From the NCBI GenBank assembly GCA_937966095.1, contig CALCKF010000029.1:1-8270 (forward strand): 8,270 bases of DNA, given 5' to 3'. The position numbers and the translations under genes were made by a program. Position 1 is the stretch's first letter. Every line of letters begins with the position of its first letter. Source of the stretch: an uncultured Eubacterium sp. GTDB taxonomy: Bacteria; Bacillota; Clostridia; Peptostreptococcales; Anaerovoracaceae. Below, one piece after another: positions 6,205 through 8,270 of this stretch. The notes under the pieces were generated by a model. That model had not been told where the DNA came from and ran no database searches. It saw only the letters and a program-made list of their open reading frames with translations.

Positions 6205-6945
6205 ATGTCCATATCAAAAGATAGAAAAACGAAACTAAGAAAAAATTTCAGACTTTTCAGCATAATATTTAAATTTGCACTGCTTCTTTTTATCTTGATA
6301 GGATTGCCTCTGTATATCTACTTTTTTCATCATGATGTGATAGATAATTTTTCTAATCTGAAAAACGTCGAGGCTTTCTTTGAGAATTATAAGGCTGAAA
6401 GTGTATATATATATATAGGCACACAGATACTGCAGATAGTTATATGTATCATTCCGGGACAATGGCTGCAGTTCGCCGCAGGATACATGTACGGTTTCTG
6501 GCTGGGATACCTGTTTTCTCTTGTGGGAGCTTTCATAGGATCCATATTGACATATTATATAGCGAAAGTTTTGGGACATGATGCAATGCATCTTATTTTC
6601 GGTGAAGAAAAGATAAAGAAAATGCTGCATACTCTTAACAGCAAAAAAGCAGTGGTCCTTGTTTTTATAGTATTTCTTATACCGGGAGTCCCGAAAGATC
6701 TATGTAATTACGTTGCCGGACTTTCGGAAATGAAGCTCAAGCCTTTTCTTATCGTATCTCTGATAGGAAGAACTCCGGGAATGATGGGCAGTCTGTTGAT
6801 AGGACGTCAGATCGGTACAGGAGGCTATGTCAGCGCAGCAGTTATAGCTGCCGCTGCAGTTGTGCTGTTTGTGCTCGGTATCATATTCAGAAAGAAACTA
6901 ACGGTGCTTCTCGATAAATGTTATGATAAACTGATGAAAATGTAA
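6205..6945 (+). CDS. TVP38/TMEM64 family (DedA-like, SNARE-associated Golgi domain) membrane protein
   Basis: A 246-residue integral membrane protein. A basic, Lys/Arg-rich N-terminus (residues 1-14) precedes a first hydrophobic helix (about 22-41). A short polar loop follows, then the VTT/DedA-type core at 84-194: GQWLQFAAGYMYGFWLGYLF (85-104), a Gly-rich helix GAFIGSILTYYIAK (108-121), the helix from AVVLVFIVFLIPG (149-161), PKDLCNYVAGL (163-173) and LIGRTPGMM (186-194). A final helix spans about 208-228, with a basic tail. The PG and GR residues are those conserved in TVP38 proteins. Bacterial DedA/TVP38 proteins are linked to lipid scrambling, undecaprenyl phosphate recycling and membrane homeostasis, but the substrate of this subgroup is not known. 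A (TA)7 tract at 6404-6417 falls within residues 67-71. The gene ends 19 bases before ilvA, so the two are probably co-transcribed. Confidence 0.92.
   Translation: MSISKDRKTKLRKNFRLFSIIFKFALLLFILIGLPLYIYFFHHDVIDNFSNLKNVEAFFENYKAESVYIYIGTQILQIVICIIPGQWLQFAAGYMYGFWLGYLFSLVGAFIGSILTYYIAKVLGHDAMHLIFGEEKIKKMLHTLNSKKAVVLVFIVFLIPGVPKDLCNYVAGLSEMKLKPFLIVSLIGRTPGMMGSLLIGRQIGTGGYVSAAVIAAAAVVLFVLGIIFRKKLTVLLDKCYDKLMKM
6404..6417 (+). repeat. (TA)7 dinucleotide tract inside the TVP38-family gene
   Basis: Seven uninterrupted TA units encode part of VYIYIG. Gain or loss of one unit would frameshift the protein after about 70 residues and remove all core helices. The reading frame is intact as read here. 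Chance is plausible, because ATA and TAT codons are common in this genome. Confidence 0.6.
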
Positions 6946-6964
6946 CAGAAGATTTGGAGGAAAT

Positions 6965-8170
6965 ATGGTTACGCTGGACAAAATATATCATGCTGCATTC
7001 ATATTGAAAAATGTAGCCCGGAAAACAGATCTGATAAAAGCCACAAAGCTTTCGGAAAAATGTGAGCTTTATCTGAAAACAGAAAATCTGCAGGAGACAG
7101 GAAGCTTCAAACTCAGAGGTGCTTATTACAAAATAAGTCAGCTTGATAACGAGGAAAAGTCAAAAGGAATAATTGCCTGCAGTGCCGGCAATCATGCACA
7201 GGGAGTGGCTATGGCAGCATCCCAGAACGGAATAAGATCTGTCATCTATATGCCTGACGGAGCTCCGATCAGTAAAATAGAGGCTACCAGGCAGCTGGGA
7301 GCAGATATATGTCTGGTAAAAGGCGCATATGACGATGCATATGACGAGGCTATACGGATCCAGCAGGAAACCGGAGCAACATTCATACACCCTTTCGATG
7401 ATGACGAGGTCATTGCAGGACAGGGGACCATCGGACTTGAAATACTTGATGAACTTGAAGATGTCGATGCTATAGTAGTGCCTATAGGAGGAGGCGGTCT
7501 CATATCAGGGATAGCTTATGCTGTAAAGCATCTGAACCCGGATATAAAGATTTACGGAGTACAGGCTGCAAGAGCTGCCAGTATGTATGAGAGCCGTCTT
7601 GCGGGCGCTCCGATAACACTTGATACTGTCGATACATTTGCCGACGGCATAGCCGTAAAGCATCCGGGAGATATAACCTTTGAAATGGTCGAGAAATATG
7701 TTGACGATATAGTTACTGTGAGCGAAGACGAAATAGCAGCATCGATACTGGCTCTCATAGAGAAACAGAAGGTGATAGCTGAGGGAGCAGGCGCCGTAGC
7801 GGTGACTGCAGTAATGTTCGACAAGCTGCCTGTAGACGGGAAAAAAGTTGTATGTGTCGTTTCCGGCGGAAATATAGATGTCAATATATTGAGCCGTGTG
7901 ATAACACGAGGTCTTGTTACAAGTGGCCGTAATGCAAGCCTTACAATAGCACTTACCGATAAACCCGGACAGCTTCAGGAAGTATCGGAAATAATAGCTG
8001 ATTGCGGAGGAAATGTAGTTGCAGTACATCATGACAGAGCCGATGCAAACATGGCGATTACGAGCTGTTTCCTCAAACTTGCTCTTGAGACAAGGGATCA
8101 TGATCACATAAATGAGATCAAACGAAAGCTTTCGGAAGCAGGATTCACTATAGTCACTGAAAGAGTATAA
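6965..8170 (+). CDS. ilvA: Threonine ammonia-lyase (threonine dehydratase), medium form with ACT domain
   Basis: A fold-type II PLP enzyme that deaminates L-threonine to 2-oxobutyrate and ammonia. Of its 401 residues, 1-315 form the catalytic domain: the Schiff-base Lys49 in ETGSFKLRGA, the substrate loop SAGNHAQG (73-80), the phosphate-binding GGGGL (175-179) and VVSGGNID (298-305). Residues 325-401 form one ACT domain (LTDKPGQLQEVSEII, VHHDR, then a final GFTIV strand), a typical site for allosteric amino-acid control. This domain order fits the medium form, between catabolic TdcB (about 330 residues, no ACT) and long biosynthetic IlvA (about 510). It could feed isoleucine synthesis or threonine fermentation; no ilv or tdc neighbour decides this. 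GGAGG (6956-6960) is 4 bases before the ATG. The gap to the preceding gene is 19 bases, too short for a T-box or other leader control. A strong terminator follows 18 bases after the stop. Confidence 0.95.
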   Translation: MVTLDKIYHAAFILKNVARKTDLIKATKLSEKCELYLKTENLQETGSFKLRGAYYKISQLDNEEKSKGIIACSAGNHAQGVAMAASQNGIRSVIYMPDGAPISKIEATRQLGADICLVKGAYDDAYDEAIRIQQETGATFIHPFDDDEVIAGQGTIGLEILDELEDVDAIVVPIGGGGLISGIAYAVKHLNPDIKIYGVQAARAASMYESRLAGAPITLDTVDTFADGIAVKHPGDITFEMVEKYVDDIVTVSEDEIAASILALIEKQKVIAEGAGAVAVTAVMFDKLPVDGKKVVCVVSGGNIDVNILSRVITRGLVTSGRNASLTIALTDKPGQLQEVSEIIADCGGNVVAVHHDRADANMAITSCFLKLALETRDHDHINEIKRKLSEAGFTIVTERV

Positions 8171-8188
8171 AACAAACAAACATTAATT

Positions 8189-8219
8189 CACCTTCGCAAA
8201 TACTGCGAAGGTGCTTTTT
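8189..8219 (+). terminator. Rho-independent terminator of the TVP38-ilvA unit
   Basis: A perfect 10-bp stem, CACCTTCGCA (8189-8198) with TGCGAAGGTG (8204-8213), encloses the 5-base loop AATAC. C and five T (8215-8219) follow. It begins 18 bases after the ilvA stop and closes the co-directional gene run. Confidence 0.93.
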
Positions 8220-8235
8220 CGTTAAATGAAAAACT

Positions 8236-8265
8236 AAATTCCGCCATATTGAAATGGCTGGATTT
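8236..8265. repeat. Imperfect inverted repeat downstream of the terminator
   Basis: AAATTCCGCCAT (8236-8247) and ATGGCTGGATTT (8254-8265) pair at 10 of 12 positions as DNA; one mismatch becomes G-U in RNA. The spacer is ATTGAA. No T run follows, so it is not an obvious terminator. It could be an operator or leader structure for a gene past the window, or chance. The rest of 8171-8270 shows no gene. Confidence 0.35.
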
Positions 8266-8270
8266 GCAAG

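Noticed and set aside
6171..6206. TTGACA at 6171-6176 as a -35 box for the TVP38 gene
   Set aside because: No -10-like hexamer lies 16-18 bases downstream; that position is the purine-rich ribosome binding site. The hexamer is part of the hairpin loop and stem.
6235..6630. Open frame of 131 codons on the minus strand opposite the TVP38 gene
   Set aside because: It is antisense to a well-supported membrane protein, has no recognisable motif and lacks a convincing ribosome binding site.
6946..6964. Leader regulation (T-box or riboswitch) ahead of ilvA
   Set aside because: Only 19 bases separate ilvA from the preceding gene, and they hold the ribosome binding site; there is no room for a structured leader.
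7505..8179. Long open frame of 224 codons on the minus strand opposite ilvA
   Set aside because: It lies fully antisense to a clear threonine ammonia-lyase. Its translation is rich in Tyr, Ser, Cys and Ile with no domain pattern, as expected from a shadow of this codon usage, and it would cross the terminator stem.

Overview
This window looks like chromosomal DNA from a low-GC Clostridia-type Firmicute (Bacillota). Four things point there: A+T-rich coding sequence with heavy use of ATA (Ile) and AGA (Arg), Firmicute-style purine-rich ribosome binding sites, an endonuclease-type MutL, and the pairing of mutL-miaA with a ynbB-type PLP enzyme further down, which recalls the Firmicute mutL-miaA-hfq-hflX-ynbB neighbourhood. 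The exact genus cannot be read from the sequence. The window is packed with seven genes, all on the + strand, and no intergenic gap exceeds about 50 bases before the final terminator.

Region 1 (1-4858) is a tightly chained run. It holds the 3' part of mutL (mismatch repair), miaA (tRNA A37 prenylation, TTG start), a XerC/XerD-like tyrosine recombinase whose start lies inside miaA, and a secreted GLUG-repeat protein whose likely start shares an ATGA with the recombinase stop. These genes overlap or nearly touch, so they are probably co-transcribed and translationally coupled. Hfq and HflX, which often follow miaA in Firmicutes, are not here; the recombinase and the surface-type protein take their place.

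Region 2 (4860-6155) is ynbB, a fold-type I PLP enzyme of the methionine gamma-lyase/'aluminium resistance' family, starting 1 base after the GLUG gene stop. A terminator-like hairpin (6161-6188) follows and may end the first transcription unit, at least partly.

Region 3 (6205-8170) pairs a TVP38/TMEM64 (DedA-like) membrane protein with a medium-form threonine ammonia-lyase carrying a C-terminal ACT domain. It ends at a strong rho-independent terminator (8189-8219). The last 50 bases hold an imperfect inverted repeat and no gene I can support.

Most genes are conserved housekeeping or metabolic families. The unusual part is the arrangement: a complete tyrosine recombinase and a secreted beta-helix repeat protein wired by overlapping reading frames into a DNA-repair/tRNA-modification operon. 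I did not find a convincing new defence, mobile or RNA-based system.
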